A DNA stretch of 64,000 bases from Turnera subulata (GCA_028386065.3 JAKUCV010002199.1:1-64000); one strand, 5' to 3'; positions 11,110-23,913 are shown, counted from the first letter of the stretch. Numbers and translations: made by a program. Notes: a model not told the origin generated them from the letters alone.

Positions 11110-11120
11110 GAACCGGTAAA

Positions 11121-13166
11121 CTCTTAAAATTCATACGTAGTTTACCACACGTTAGTTGATAAATCTTAAAAAAGGGAAAATGTCCGAAACTTGGTTGATT
11201 TGAGCAAGTCCCAAATCCAAGTAAACCCTAACAGGAAAAAAAACTAAATTTTGTCTCTTCTATTGTCTATCCTGCTGAAGCACAACTCAAAGCTTCCTTT
11301 TTTTCGCAGTTAAAACTAGTAACACAAGAGTTGAGTCATGATAATCGATTGTTTTTTTTTTCCTCTATGATTTGGTTACATTAGTGTAATTAAAACAGTA
11401 CAAAGCTAAACAGTTTCTTTCTATAAGCATGTCATATTAGTTTCCTTGTATTTTTTAGTGTGAGTTGCTGTTCACTTTTTAGTGTAATGGGTGGTTTAAA
11501 TTAATTTTAAATGTAATATTAGGTAACCTAAATTGAATTAATTTACTATATAATATTTAATATTATAATTGAATTATTTATATATTTAATTAATAAAAAT
11601 AGTTAACTTTGATGGGCTCTTACGATGATACGTTTTTACATTATATTTTTTACCTGATCTTTCCGAGTCAAAGTGGGAAATCGAATTTTACAGCCTTGGT
11701 CCTCAAGCTACAGCTACTCTGCTATCTGCACTTCTACCTTGACACACACATTCAAACTCTAGAAAATTACGTTCCCTTTTGTGGGGTTGGGCTCTGTTGG
11801 ACGAGCTTGTTGACAATATATTCGAGCAATGGCGGACCTAGTAAAGTATTCTTAGGGGGGCCAAAAAAGTAAAATAAACTCAAATTCACTTTACAACTTC
11901 TAACTATCATGGGGACAAGCACCATTTTATATAAAGATAAAACTAAAAATAACTCACAATAAAAATTTGGGGGAGCCAGGGCACTCACTTGCCCCCTTTG
12001 TGTCCACTACGGTATTTGTGCTTGCCACATTAGTATCCCCAATGATAAACTACTATGTCCAATTTTGGATTTTGAATTTGGTTTGCCATTCTAACCATCA
12101 AGTTTTGTTCACAACATGCATTGGTGGTTCCCATGCCTCCACATTTAAATTAGTGTATCCTTTTATTACTCATGCCCATATAACCTCCTCTTCGGGTTTT
12201 ATCTTGGCGAGTTTGTCTCTCAATTTTCTTTATTTCTCTTTTCTCATTTATTTTTCTTTCCTTCGACCACCAACTTGTACCTTGCTCCTTGGTTTTCTTA
12301 GGTTTTGTCATCTCTTTCTCGTTTCTTTCATTATGTTGTATTTTGCAGTTCCTCTAGATAAAGCTACTACGGTTAGATTCACAAAGAAACTCTCATCCCA
12401 TGTTAAGTAGGAGACTAGTCCTATGTTCATTCCATAAGGCTAGACAAATCATACCGCACACCTTCTGTAGCCGATAAATTCTTGTTATTTTGCTTGATTG
12501 TAAGGCTAACTTCTCCTTGTCCTTCTTGTAACTCCAACTAGAGTTCTTTTGACTGCTTTAAATAATTGTCATCCAGTTGTTTCCATTCTCTTGGTTTATC
12601 TTTCCACTTTTGGATTTTGGTGCTTGGAGCATGGGGCACAACCATCAGTTTCGCTCTTTTGTTTTTTTTTTCTCAAATAAAAAATTATGACCGAACTTCC
12701 AGTCTAGTGTACAGTGGGTGAATTTTGACTTGGGTTCGGTGGAACCTAAGTTAGGGATTCCAAATGAATAGCTTCTCAGGTGCTTTTACCCTCCTTATCT
12801 ATTCGGGATGCGCGTTAGTTTAAGCAAGATCCTAAGGTCCACAATGCAACTTACGACGCTCAATTCTTAGGGATTGTTCTCGACACCATCTTTAATATAA
12901 AGTTTTTTGCTAGTTACTAATCACTTTTAAAATTTTTGCTCATATAACACTTTGTGTTTCTTGTTTTAACTTTCAGAGGGTAGAAAAGATTTGATTGACA
13001 TAGAGCAAAGGGAAGCCGCTTGGATTACTGGTCAGTGGAGGCCGTCACAGTGTCTCGGATCGGTCCTCTTGTCTTCACGGTCTAAACACTAGGATTGCAG
13101 CATGCAGGTTGTATATTGTGTTTCAACATTTGTATTTAACAACCTCCCCTTAAGGTGGGTTTTTAT
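11121..13166. other. Intergenic, no gene seen
   Basis: AT-rich spacer. Around 11827-11870 and 11970-12005 are phrases ('ggcggacctag..', 'ggggggcca', 'ggagccagggc..tgcccc') like the ends of a small GGCGGA-type transposon remnant; a related phrase recurs at 15775-15860. Open frames here carry no recognisable domain. Confidence 0.4.
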
Positions 13167-13171
13167 ATATT

Positions 13172-13519
13172 TGTTGGGGAAAACTGCAAAGATTTGCGAA
13201 AAATAAAACAGGACACAAAGATTTAACGTGGTTCGGCCTTAATCTTGCCCACGTCCACGGTATTTGGATCTTCACTAATATAAAATATATTAATACACAA
13301 AACCTCCCAAGAAAAATACTCCTCTCAAGCCACAATACTTTTCTTACTTTTTTCTACTATTGTCGCACACCCACAGCTACTGTGTAGCCAAAGTTATTAT
13401 TTATAATAGCCAAGAGAGCTACTACTTGGTGTGCACTCCAAACAAAATTAATTGTATTATTTTTTCGTCAAGCCAAAGCATATATTGGGCCAAGTCTAAT
13501 TGCAGCCTAAATCCCAACA
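13172..13519 (-). repeat. 3' LTR of the copia element
   Basis: 348 bp, TGTTGG...CCAACA, collinear with 14985-15310 but with many substitutions and a small extra block near 13385-13410. The divergence indicates an old insertion. Confidence 0.88.
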
Positions 13520-13814
13520 ATCACTACGTAGGTTGAATTGGGCTTGGTGATCTTTATAGCTTCATTTTTCTTCATCCAAATCTGCTTCAGTGTTCTACAT
13601 GCTAGTACGCGGCTATCTTCACTGCTACTAGCCATCATTGCAAAACCGACATTTCTCTTGTTGGATGCAACAATGTTCTACTTTTTGTCTGATACTGCAG
13701 AAGCCTCAACCTTCAAGCTACTTTTTACTGCACTTCCAATCAACCTGTAAAGGTTCTTCTTCATTAATTCCCCCTAATTACCAAGGCGTCTTTGCTAACC
13801 TTCAAAACTACATT

Positions 13815-14948
13815 TCAAGAAGAAAAACCACATCTTCTCGAATCAAGCCTACGAAGGGAGATTAAGTTTCTTCCAAGCTCAGGCACGTGCCTCACATCTC
13901 CAAAAGCCCTTACAAAACCATCATGCATTTTATTCTTCACACTACCAATACCATGAATTTTTAATTCATGATTATCCGCCAATACTACTGCTTCTTCACC
14001 ACTGCAAGGCTTGTAGCTGCTAAACCACTCCTTATTTGAACAAATATGAAATGAACAAGTAGAGTCTAAAATATATGAATCTTCAACAGTGTGCTCACCT
14101 TTTCCCTTTTGTGCTAGAAAGGCATCACCATCCGAATCATCTTCAATAATCACAATCTCACCAGACTTGCGATTTTTCTTCAATTCTTCCATATCTTTAT
14201 TTATCTCCTCACAATAAAATTGGATATGGCCCTTCGCGTGACAATAGTATCTTTCCTTATCTTTGTAATCTACTCTTCTCGTGAACCAGATTTAGAATTT
14301 CTTCTAAACCTATTAGACTGTGACTGACCCTTGGCACGGTTAACTTCTACTACAATAATATCTTCACATGTACTAATACTAGACTGGTTCAATTTGAAAT
14401 TCTCCACTAGCATTATTGTCTCAACTACAATTGAAAGAGTCTACTTCCCAACACACAATGAATTCCTCAAATTATCATACGAATGCGGAAGAAACATCAA
14501 CAACATCAGAGTCTTATCCTCTTCTTCATACTTCACTTCAATTCTAGCCAACACCTTAATCAATTTATTAAATTTATTGATGTGATCTACTACATGCATA
14601 CCTTACTACATCTTCAACTAGTACAACTCCTTCATCAAAAATCAGTTTGTGGGTGATCTCGACATATAAATGTCTTCGAGTTTCTTCTTCAGCTTCAACA
14701 GACCTGTCTTGTCCATCAATATTGTACTTCACATTTGGTGCAAGTAATAATCTGATGGTACTGACAGCTCGCTGCTCGAGCTCCTCCCAATCTCTATCCT
14801 TCATGCCCTCTAGCTTCTTCTTCTTGCTAAAGAGCGTTTTCATCAGCCCCCGCTACACCAACTGATCTTTAATATTACTCTGCTAGAGACTGAAATCCTT
14901 CTAGCCATCAAACTGCTCCACCTCAAACTTTGTGCCAGAAACTGCCAT
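13815..14948 (-). pseudogene. copia gag-protease remnant
   Basis: On the minus strand an ATG at 14948 begins a gag-like N-terminus (MAVSGTKFEVEQFDG) that is soon broken by two in-frame TAG codons. A block at 14843-14574 contains KDRDWEELEQRAVSTIRLLL, typical of copia gag (UBN2 family). Around 14270-14200 is a degraded zinc knuckle (YYCHAKGH....C) lacking one Cys. At 14192-13815 the protease region reads YILDSTCSFHICSN, where the usual active-site D-S-G is D-S-T. The frame then runs out without integrase. Confidence 0.82.
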
Positions 14949-14984
14949 TGCGAACCTTTATCAAGCCCGCGTACTGCTACTAGT

Positions 14985-15310
14985 TGTTGAGGAAAACTGA
15001 AAAGATTCACGAAAAATAAAACAAGATACAAAGATTTAGCGTGGTTCGACTTTATTCTTGCCTACGTCTACGGTCTTCAAATCTTTACTAATACAAAAAT
15101 ATTAGTACACAAAACCTCCCAAGAAAAATACTCATCACAAGTCATAAGACTTTTCTTCCTTTTTTTCTACTATTGCAGCACACCCACGACCACTAAACAG
15201 CCAGGAGAGCTATTACTTGGTGTGCACTCCAAACAAAATTAAATATATTACTTTCTCTTTAAGCCAAAACATATATTGGGTCAAGTCCAATTGCAGCCCA
15301 AATTCCAATA
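14985..15310 (-). repeat. 5' LTR of the copia element
   Basis: 326 bp direct repeat of 13172-13519, same orientation. The end reads CCAATA where the partner reads CCAACA. It is followed directly by the target duplication ATATT. No canonical initiator-tRNA primer site is recognisable inside it. Confidence 0.88.
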
Positions 15311-15315
15311 ATATT

Positions 15316-17258
15316 AATTGGGCATACTTTATATTATATTCTAGTATTCTTCTTTAAAATTACTGGTTAGGGAACTATAACACTTAATATAGTAGGAGTG
15401 CCCATAAGTTTATCCACAGCATAGCGAAGTAACCAAAAGTACTATAATGGACTATTTTTCTATGGATAAAATTAACTTTAGGTGATTATCCAAGTAACCA
15501 GGTCTGAGTGGAAGGAAATAGTCCATTGGATACTCTAGGTGATTATCCAAGTAACCAGGTCTGATTGGATACTCGATAACTTTATTATTTAGTTTTTCAA
15601 GTTATCCATTTATACAACTGCTTTATCTATTTGAATTTTTCTCATCAATTAAATTATATAATCTGAAATTATAATATACTAATATTTTTTTGGTCAAACA
15701 TATCTTTTTTTTATTAACAGAATAAGTACATAACTTAGGAATTACATGCACGAAAAACATAAACCTAGAACTCAGGGGCGGAGTTAGGGGGCCCATTTTG
15801 CAGCACTTTGGCATATAAGTATGATTGGTTTTATGGTAAATTATTGTGTTGGGCCCCCTCAGGATCAAAGGTTTGATACTCTGCAACCATGGTTTTTTCA
15901 AAATTTCCTTACTTTTTATCTTACCTTCTTACCTTTGGGCCTCTTGAGCAAATTGTTTGGGTTGGGCCGCCCAAACTTACAGGGCTGTGATTGACAGTCA
16001 GTTTCTTCTCATGGATGAGAGGTGTGGCAGGCTACATGAGAATCCGTCCTAATATGTAAGGAAGGCACTTCGTAATTTAAATTCTTCCAAATTAACTAAC
16101 TAAACTAGTTCAAGCAAGACTAAGATATCAACAGCTCACAGTAATTGGAGCTCTCGATTCATCTCGGCATGGAACACAAACCATCAAGTTTCACCATGAA
16201 CTATTTCAAGAATTGGCTAATGGTCGGTCGGGTTGAGTGGTAGTTCATTTATAATGGTGAAATTCGAACTCTCAACCTAATAAAAGCATTGACTGAACCT
16301 CAACCAATTAAGTCAACTATCGTTAAAATGCGCCCTTTACTTTATACTTAAAACTCAAACTTTTAGTCGCTTTTCAAATCTTGCATCAAAACTCAAAATT
16401 AGAACACCAATTCAGGACTGTGCAGCCCCGCCCAAGAGGCATTTGTTTGTGCTACTACCGAAGAGTGGAGTAAACATATAAATAGATGTAACTAAGTTTT
16501 ATTTTGATCATATGACATAACTGAGTTAACATAATAATATTTTAACCATCCAGAAAAGTATATTTGGATATCGTAATAAATATTAATCCTTAATAAATAA
16601 CAAAACATGCATGTATCCAAATAGGTCTGACCTCGTTTTGTTCTGACTTTTTCGAGGTCACAGTTCATGCCACACAATTTAGTTATTTATTTTATTGTGT
16701 GAGGTTGGAGTCGGCCTAAATTTTGTGTTGGGTTGGGTCCAACTCCAATCCAAGTGATGTAATGTTTTTATTATTAACTGATTAATTATTTTCCCAAAAG
16801 TTCATTGCTGCTGCTATACATCCCATTCCCATCATCTGGATTGGAAGACCGAGAGTAGAGTAGGGAGGGAGTTGAATTGAACTTGAACCCCACTGATTTT
16901 TTTAGTCTTTTTTTTTTTTTTTTGGGGTGGGGGGTACATGTTTCATTACCCTGTGATTCTGAGGAGGTATTTTTATTTTATGTAATTTTAATCTTTTTTT
17001 TTTCTATTTTCATTTGGTTCATTTCATTTTAGGATTGTGAGTTGGTGCTTTCCTCTGGGCTTGGGTTTACTTTACTGTGAAACAAGCAGCCCTAAGCAAC
17101 ACAATCTAATAATCCCCAAATCACAATTTCTGCAATTCCTTCCTTCCATCCAATCCATCCCAGGCGGAAACCACAATAGAAACAAGTTAGAGGAGAAGGG
17201 AATCGGATCGATCTGGTGTTGGTTGGGATTTACACAATTGATGCAGTGCAGGTGCAGT

Positions 17259-17260
<2 letters not shown>
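15316..17260. other. Intergenic; upstream region of the ubiquitin protease gene
   Basis: No gene seen. A 32-bp phrase beginning 'aggtgattatccaagtaacc' occurs twice (about 15480-15512 and 15536-15566). A T-run and G-run near 16908-16935 and a pyrimidine-rich segment precede the next gene; the promoter and 5' leader of that gene lie in the last few hundred bases. Confidence 0.45.

Positions 17261-17295
<35 letters not shown>
17258..17295. repeat. (GA)n microsatellite in the 5' leader
   Basis: About 17 GA units end four bases before the start codon at 17299. GA/CT repeats in 5' leaders are common in plants. Confidence 0.85.
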
Positions 17296-17297
<2 letters not shown>

Positions 17298-17298
17298 A

Positions 17299-20200
17299 AT
17301 GGGGAGTGCGGCTTCAAAACTCGAGAAAGCTCTGGGAGACCAATTCCCCGAAGGCGAACGCTACTTCGGCCTCGAGAATTTCGGAAACACCTGCTACTGT
17401 AACAGCGTCTTGCAGGTTCTATTCTATCCTAATCTTTGATCCATCTGCCCCCCCTTCCTTCTCTGTTTCTTCTTTTAGGGTTTTCTTCTTTTATGTTGTT
17501 CTGGTATGACTTGTTTTTCTATGACTCATATCTTCCACTCCCTTACTGTTTCTTTGGTATCGATATATTGACTCTGTTTTTTGGTCTCTGTGTGGTGGGT
17601 GCAGGCACTTTACTTTTGCGTACCATTTCGCGAACATTTGCTAGACTATTATGCCAATAATAAGAGCACTGCGGATGCCGATGAGAATCTGTTGACGTGC
17701 TTGGCCGACTTGTTTTCACAGGCACCACCAATCCTCCTCCTCCTCCTCCTCCTCCTCCTCTTTTTTCTTTCTTTTCCTCCATCTATCTATCATTGACCTT
17801 GACATCCACATCCACATCGTTTTCTGATATTACACCAACTCACATTTACATAACGGGGCCTTGGTTGTTGCTCTTAACAGATAAGTTCTCAGAAGAAGAA
17901 AACTGGTATCATTGCTCCAAAGCGTTTTGTTCAAAGATTGAAAAAGCAAAATGAGCTTTTCCGCAGTTATATGCATCAGGTATGGAAATATCCCCTACAT
18001 ATGTGTGTGTGTGTAGGGGATCAGCAGCACATCCATTAAAACTTGCCAAACCCCCTGATATAAGGCTAATTTATCTGTTCTTGTTTGCCCCAGGATGCCC
18101 ATGAATTTTTAAACTTTTTGCTAAATGAACTGGTCGACATTCTAGAGAAAGAGGCTAGAGCAGCCAAAACTGACCCAGAAACATCTTCCCCTCCTGAAAA
18201 GATTCCCAATGGGCTGAAAAATGCTCATGCAAATGGGGTATCCAAAGAGCCTCTGGTTACCTGGGTGCACAAAAATTTTCAGGTTACTTCCCTGCGTCAC
18301 TGTACTTGGAGCACATTGTAAATTGTGTGAAATGCTTTACACCATTTTTCTGCACAGTTGAATAATTTATGACATGTGATGGTGGGATTACTACAAGCGT
18401 GTCATGTCCTCTTTTTCGCTTTGATTCATAATGATGGTATTCTTCTTTCATCCTCCACCAAAATACTCATCATCAATACTCCGGTCTTTTGGTCAGGGGA
18501 TACTTACCAATGAAACAAGATGTTTGCAGTGTGAGACCGTAACAGCAAGAGATGAGACGTTCTTTGACTTGAGCCTTGATATTGAACAGAACAGCTCTAT
18601 AACAAGCTGTTTGAAAAATTTTAGCTCTACCGAGACTTTGAACGCTGAAGATAAGTTCTTCTGTGACAAGTGCTGCAGGTAGGTGGTTTATGTTCTGTCT
18701 CAGTTGCTCCTTACAATTGTCTTCTTATCACTGGTATAAAAATTTCCCAGGAGACACAAAATTTCCTTTTGTGTTTTTGAATGTTGAGTTGAGTCACAAA
18801 TGCTCCTTGTAATATGAGGCTCTTCTTTTAATTGTGTGGCCCTGATTGCTTTTTTGAGAGCCAAGCTTGGAGATTACATTAAATTAGTTTTTTGGTGCTT
18901 CTAGATCATGTCTTATTTATGTATTAGGAAATATCATGTGCAATCTGCTATGGTTTTGGTTAAAATGCATATCCACCCTCCGACCCTTTCAATAAGAAGT
19001 AAAGAGGATGGGCACCTGATATTGTGCCACAGTAGCCTGGCCCTACTTCCCGTCACAACAGCAAAAAGTCTGTCTTGTGGAAGTTGCTTGGATACCCAGA
19101 AGTTAATATCTTCTAACAGTATGAAAATCACTATTTTCATTGTCAGCTCCTTGCAAAAGTTTGTTGAGTAGATGTTTTTGAAAGAAAAGCATGTTTGCCT
19201 CGGTCTTGTTGGAGAAAACTAGATAGGCTGATTAGGAACTCAAAAAAATTGGCGCAATGCAATGGCCTCTGCAGACATAAGCAACTGGATAATTGTTGGA
19301 AATGTCTCATTTTTAATGAAAGGTCTTGGATTATGGTTTAGAAGTTATTAGTTTGGTATATGTTCAATTCTTTTTAAAGGTCAGAATGGGCTTGCACTCT
19401 TAGCCCCTATAGTTGTTTCTCCAGCTTTAATAATTTGGGTTAGTAGCAGAAAATTTCTGACTGTTCTTTGCTGCTTTTTTATGGGATCCATCAAGTTATC
19501 CTCATAAACATTTTATGGTCTGGAAGGAAAGTAGTTGAGGGATCGAAAGAAAATGTTATAAATGCTGAATATGATTTCTATGGTGCTTTTCTTAGCAGCA
19601 CTTTGGAACTGCTTGTCAATTTTTTTTTTTTTTTTCCCAGTGAGTGATTCACTAAAGATGACACCTCAACCCCTTCAACTGGCTTGTCTTTGATGCCATG
19701 CTCCAAAAATGGGATACTCTTGACATTATATGCAGTGTATGCTTGTTCGCTAACTCTATTGAAGACGACTACCTGTTAACAGAATGCCTTGAAATCTATT
19801 GCAATATTGAGCTTTAATATTTTCTTTTCATGTTTTGTGGAAACCTGATTAGGAATTTGTGAGGTTGCATGGAGGGGAAGAAAATACCAGGAAAAGGAAT
19901 AACAAAACTCTGCCTTCTCATATCCTATTTATGGGTAGATGTTAGTACTCTGTATGCATGACAGTTCATTCTCTGTTGGGGTCAATGTTATTGGAGTTTA
20001 CAATACCAGGGATATAGAAGCAACTTCTGTATCAAGAGTGGTTGATGTGCTGATTGATCTACCATGTGCTTGCATTCTATACAAATTACGAATGTTGACT
20101 AAATGCACGTGTCCTTGTTCACTTAATTTTTCTTGTGCTCATCTATCCTTAAATTTGGTTAATGGGGTCCTTTATTTTGACTAATATAGTCCCTATTGGG

Positions 20201-20927
20201 GCTCTCTGCCGACTTCATGCTTGAATGTTGGAGTTGGAGCTAGTTTCTATGCATGCTTCTAGAGCAGAGATAAGTGCTATTGACAAGATTGATATGCTAA
20301 AAACATCAGTTTATGGCATTAACCTTGAAAATGTCTTGTATACAGTTTAAGCCATGTAGTTACAATTTTGTGAACGGAAGATGACGATCGGTTCTTCATA
20401 TAATCACTATTCAGTTTTGCGAGATCTTTTTGGATCTATAACTACATCTGGATGATTGATCTGTAGTTCTATCCATCAGTTTTAGCATTCAAATGTCCAC
20501 AAACATTTTTGTTCTGTGCAGCTTGCAAGAAGCGCAGAAAAGAATGAAGATAAAGAAGCCTCCTCACATCTTGGTCATCCATCTGAAGAGGTTTAAATAC
20601 ATGGAGCATCTAGGCCGCTACAAGAAGCTATCGTATCGAGTTGTTTTCCCACTAGAGCTGAAACTGAGTGATACAGTGGAAGATTCAGATATTGAATACT
20701 CGCTATTTGCTGTGGTTGTTCATGTCGGTAGCGGTCCCAACCACGGGCACTATGTCAGCCTTGTGAAGAGCCACAATCATTGGTTGTTTTTCGATGATGA
20801 AAATGTGGAGATGATTGACGAGTCTGCTGTGCAGACATTTTTTGGGTCAGCACAGGAGTATTCGAGTAATACAGATCATGGGTACATCTTGTTTTATGAG
20901 AGCGTCAACTCTACAGTCAAGGGTTGA
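17299..20927 (+). CDS. UBP4: Ubiquitin carboxyl-terminal hydrolase, UBP3/UBP4 type (six exons)
   Basis: A cysteine protease that removes ubiquitin from proteins; Arabidopsis UBP3/UBP4 are nuclear enzymes needed in pollen. Exons read by eye are 17299-17415, 17605-17721, 17881-17979, 18094-18282, 18497-18678 and 20522-20927. They join without frame error to 369 codons, the usual family length. The Cys box GNTCYCNS has catalytic C32. The QDAHEF box straddles the exon 3/4 border. Zinc-type Cys pairs lie at C183/C186 and C230/C233. The His box [10 protein letters not shown] has H311, and FFDDE has D326. The N-terminus begins MGSAAS, a possible N-myristoylation signal. Introns 1 and 3-5 are GT-AG. 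Intron 2 begins GC (CAG|GCACCA) and is unusual. Intron 5 is long (1843 bp). UBP3 and UBP4 are near-identical paralogues, so the symbol is approximate. Confidence 0.93.
17722..17880 (+). other. Intron 2 of the ubiquitin protease gene, GC-AG type
   Basis: The protein match fixes the exon ends at ...FSQ (17721) and ISSQ... (17881), so the intron must begin GCACCA and end AACAG. It contains a (CCT)n tract near 17732-17760. GC donors occur at about one per cent of plant introns but normally with a strong AG|GCAAGT context, which is absent here. Confidence 0.75.
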
Positions 20928-21555
20928 GAGGGTCTTTAGGCCTTGCTGGGTTGGCATTTAATCGGGGGATGATTCAAATTTTATTCAATCTTCTGTTACT
21001 AGTTTTTTTTCCCGCTTTTTTTTTTCTTGATCCTTGGGAAGAGCTCCCAATATCTCCAGCGGAGGTGATGATACGGATTGTGAAAAAATTATATACCTGG
21101 GATGTTAGCATGTACAGTGGATGGTGGAAGTACACTCTGTACGTTTTTTTTTTTTTTTTGATAATAAGAAGAAAATGAGCAGTGTATATGGTGTGAGAAT
21201 TCACAGGCATGCGTATTCCTAGTGGTTGAGGATGTTTGATTTTCTTTAAAAGAATATGGAAAAAATTATCAGTATCTTCAACAACCTTCTGGTTATTTCA
21301 ATAAAACTTCGTTCTATCAAAAAAAATGACATGCAATCTTTGTTCAAGCTTCTTATCAGAACAAAAGCAATCTATCCTAAATTCCTAATTAATCAAAGAC
21401 CACCAAATGTTTCCCAGCTAGCGATTAGTTCTCCCGTGCATTCAAATGTACCTGCTATAACCTCTGGGGCATCAGCAGTCTCCTCCCGGGTGATGGCATA
21501 AACTCTAGGATCTGGCGGGCTGTCTTTTCGATTTCCTGGTGGAAGATTAGAGCTG
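20928..21555. other. 3' region of the ubiquitin protease gene
   Basis: T-rich stretches (21005-21030, 21143-21160) and AATAAA-like words near 21298 fit a 3' UTR and termination region. No other gene is seen. Confidence 0.5.
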
Positions 21556-21803
21556 GTTGCTTGTTCTTGGTTTGCAAAATACAAGTGTGGCTGGTGCAAG
21601 TGTACAAGTGTGGAAAATAAAAAAATGGAAGAGAAGAAGAAGTTGCTCCTGGTTTGCAAAATACAAGTGTGCCTGGTGCAAGTGTACAAGTGTGGAAAAT
21701 AAAAAAATGGAAGAGAAGAAGTTGCTCCTGGTTTGCAAAATACAAGTGTGCCTGGTGCAAGTGTACAAGTGTGGAAAATAAAAAAATGGAAGAGAAGAAG
21801 AAG
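21556..21803. repeat. Three-copy tandem repeat, unit 79-86 bp
   Basis: Units start at 21556, 21642 and 21721. Each reads 'gttgct', 'ggtttgcaaaatacaag', 'ctggtgcaagtgtacaag', 'tggaaaataaaaaaatgg' and 'agagaagaa'. Copies 2 and 3 are almost identical and copy 1 has a few differences. Because the unit length is near a multiple of three in parts, open frames arise on both strands; I do not call them genes. Confidence 0.9.
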
Positions 21804-23913
21804 ATTTGGCTTACATCCCGTTATAAAACTGAGACTACCCGCGTTAATTTTCTCTGAAAGATTTATTTGATTTGTGCCCCGATTGGTGGGAGTTAAGTCA
21901 TGTTCTAGGTAGTAGTTTGTAGTGGTGAAAAAGATAAAAAGAAAGATTGGTGGCAATACTTGCTGTCTTATGATTTTCCATCAGCAAAATAGGGTCGAAG
22001 GCACTTTTGTTTTGGTGAAAGAGCCCCCTAATATAGTTTGGGAGCGTGATACTCTTGTCCTTTTCTCCATCTCTGGGATGGACTTGAAGGAAAACTATCT
22101 ATGCATGTTTCCCTTCTCCCCCTGTTCTGCTCCATATGCTATCACTGTCTTTAAACTACTCTTAAGCTTAGATATGTACAGGTGAACTAGCTCTAAAACA
22201 TACAGTGCACTATTACATTTGATCCAAATTGCAGCCACTGACATTGCAGTTGATGTAGGAACCATATGGTTGGTTTTATATTTTCCAAACAATTCCAGTT
22301 GGCGATCTTAAAGAAACCCAAATACCCAGTACCTCTCGCCAATATCCAAAGAACAATAATGTTCTGTTTTTTCTTTTTTTTTTTTTTTATTGGGTTGATT
22401 GAACACAATGTTCGACTACTTTATTCCAAAGACAATTATGACCAAGTAGCCATCCACTGTACAAACCTGTGCATATGCACCTACACAATGTACATTGTTG
22501 CTCCATAGTCTGATACATTCCTTCCTGATCCACGATAAGAGTAGTAATACACACATTACCAAAGAATTCTCCACAGCTACAGGAGAGCCGAGTTTAGGCC
22601 AAGAAGTGGTAAGTGTGGAAAAGGTGGTACATATGGCAAGTTTCCGTCAACAACTAAACTTGCACTCTGTTTCGAATTAGTGTCTCTACTGATTTTGCTC
22701 CGTGTAAAACGCGCCATCGCTATTCTGCTTATCCAAATTAATTAAGAGGGAAAAGGACGTGGGCGCTCATTAATGCCAGATTCAGTGTCTTTGTGATCAG
22801 TGGCAGAAGCTACGTCTGCAGAACTGAACTGCAAACTATCTTACTTAATGATCAGTGGCGCCATCAGTATCTTGCTTGGATATTGTATTTGGCCCCTCTT
22901 AAATTTTTTTTTCCCACATGTACTTAATGATCAGTTACAATATCAAAGCAAGATTCTATTCTCACCCAGAGAGAATCTTTTTCTGAAACAAAACCAAAGA
23001 GTGACTCACTCAAAGTTACATAAAATTGGAGATGTTAACTGCGGAATCAAGAATGATCCCTGGAAAAAAAAAAATGGTCCGAAAGTCAATTCCCTATAAT
23101 AAATTAAAATTAATTATAAATTAACTATTTATTTATTTTAAATTCAAAATCATACCCTATTTTTTATTTCTTTTTATATTGAAAATCTAAATAAGAATTC
23201 ATATCATTATAAAGCAATCCCCATGTGGTGTGTTGAGGACATTTGGATCTATGTGAAGAAAAGTAGATGACCTTTTGGATTGAAGATTGGAAATGAGTTG
23301 CAGAACTTCAACCATAGCAAGGCATGCAGGTGTTCCAGGAATACGGCATGGCGGTGTCCAGGAATACAAGTCGTATGACCGTTGGGATTAGAGAGTTCTA
23401 TTGTATTGCGCGCGAGTTAGAGGAAGAGGGTTGATCCTCCAATTTTTAAATCCCTTCCAAGCTTTCATTGTCTCTGAAATTCTGATAGAGAGTTGATGAA
23501 ATTAACCGTTGCATTTCGTTGCCAATTACAAGATGGACCACAATATATGTTTAGAAACCTATGCAAAAACAAGGACTCCATCTTATTAAAAAGACAAAAT
23601 AAACAGTCTATGGCTCTATGCATTAATAATAATACACACACACACACACATTCTATCCCAAAATTTCTCCTCCTATCGCTTTTGGCTAATAAAACCGCTA
23701 GGGAGAAAGGCCCAAGGAAGGTTATATCATGGACTGGTCTCCGCCAACCACAGTTTAGTTAGAAAGCAGTACAGGTAAAAAATACACTCCTCCCAACAAG
23801 TCCAAGGATACGAGAAAAATGTTCTTCTCTTTTCTTTTTGGTGGAACACCCAGGATGCATCACTCAATTACACCTCACAAGCATCAGCCTTCTCCCGAAG
23901 CAGACATAAATTA
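21804..23913. other. Intergenic between the ubiquitin protease and carrier genes
   Basis: No recognisable gene. It holds a T-run near 22375-22388 and an (AC)n microsatellite at about 23633-23651. The 3' end of the minus-strand carrier gene lies just right of 23914, so its 3' UTR occupies the last part of this stretch. Confidence 0.45.

Larger units (their letters stand above)
13172..15310 (-). mobile_element. Ty1/copia retrotransposon, internally deleted
   Basis: Two direct LTRs (13172-13519 and 14985-15310) start TGTTG and end CCAACA/CCAATA. They enclose 1465 bp and are bounded by the exact 5-bp duplication ATATT (13167-13171 and 15311-15315). The internal remnants read on the minus strand, so the right LTR is the 5' LTR. 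Gag and the start of protease are present; integrase, reverse transcriptase and RNase H are missing. The element could move only with help, and its reading frame is broken. Confidence 0.9.

Noticed and set aside
11826..12010. Small hAT-like element with GGCGGA ends
   Set aside because: End phrases are suggestive but neither proper inverted ends nor an 8-bp duplication could be shown.
16205..16315. tRNA gene or tRNA-like SINE ('gggttgagtggtag' and 'attcgaactc')
   Set aside because: No cloverleaf can be drawn and the anticodon region is not identifiable.
21556..21803. CRISPR array
   Set aside because: The repeats are adjacent without unique spacers, and this is a plant nuclear sequence.
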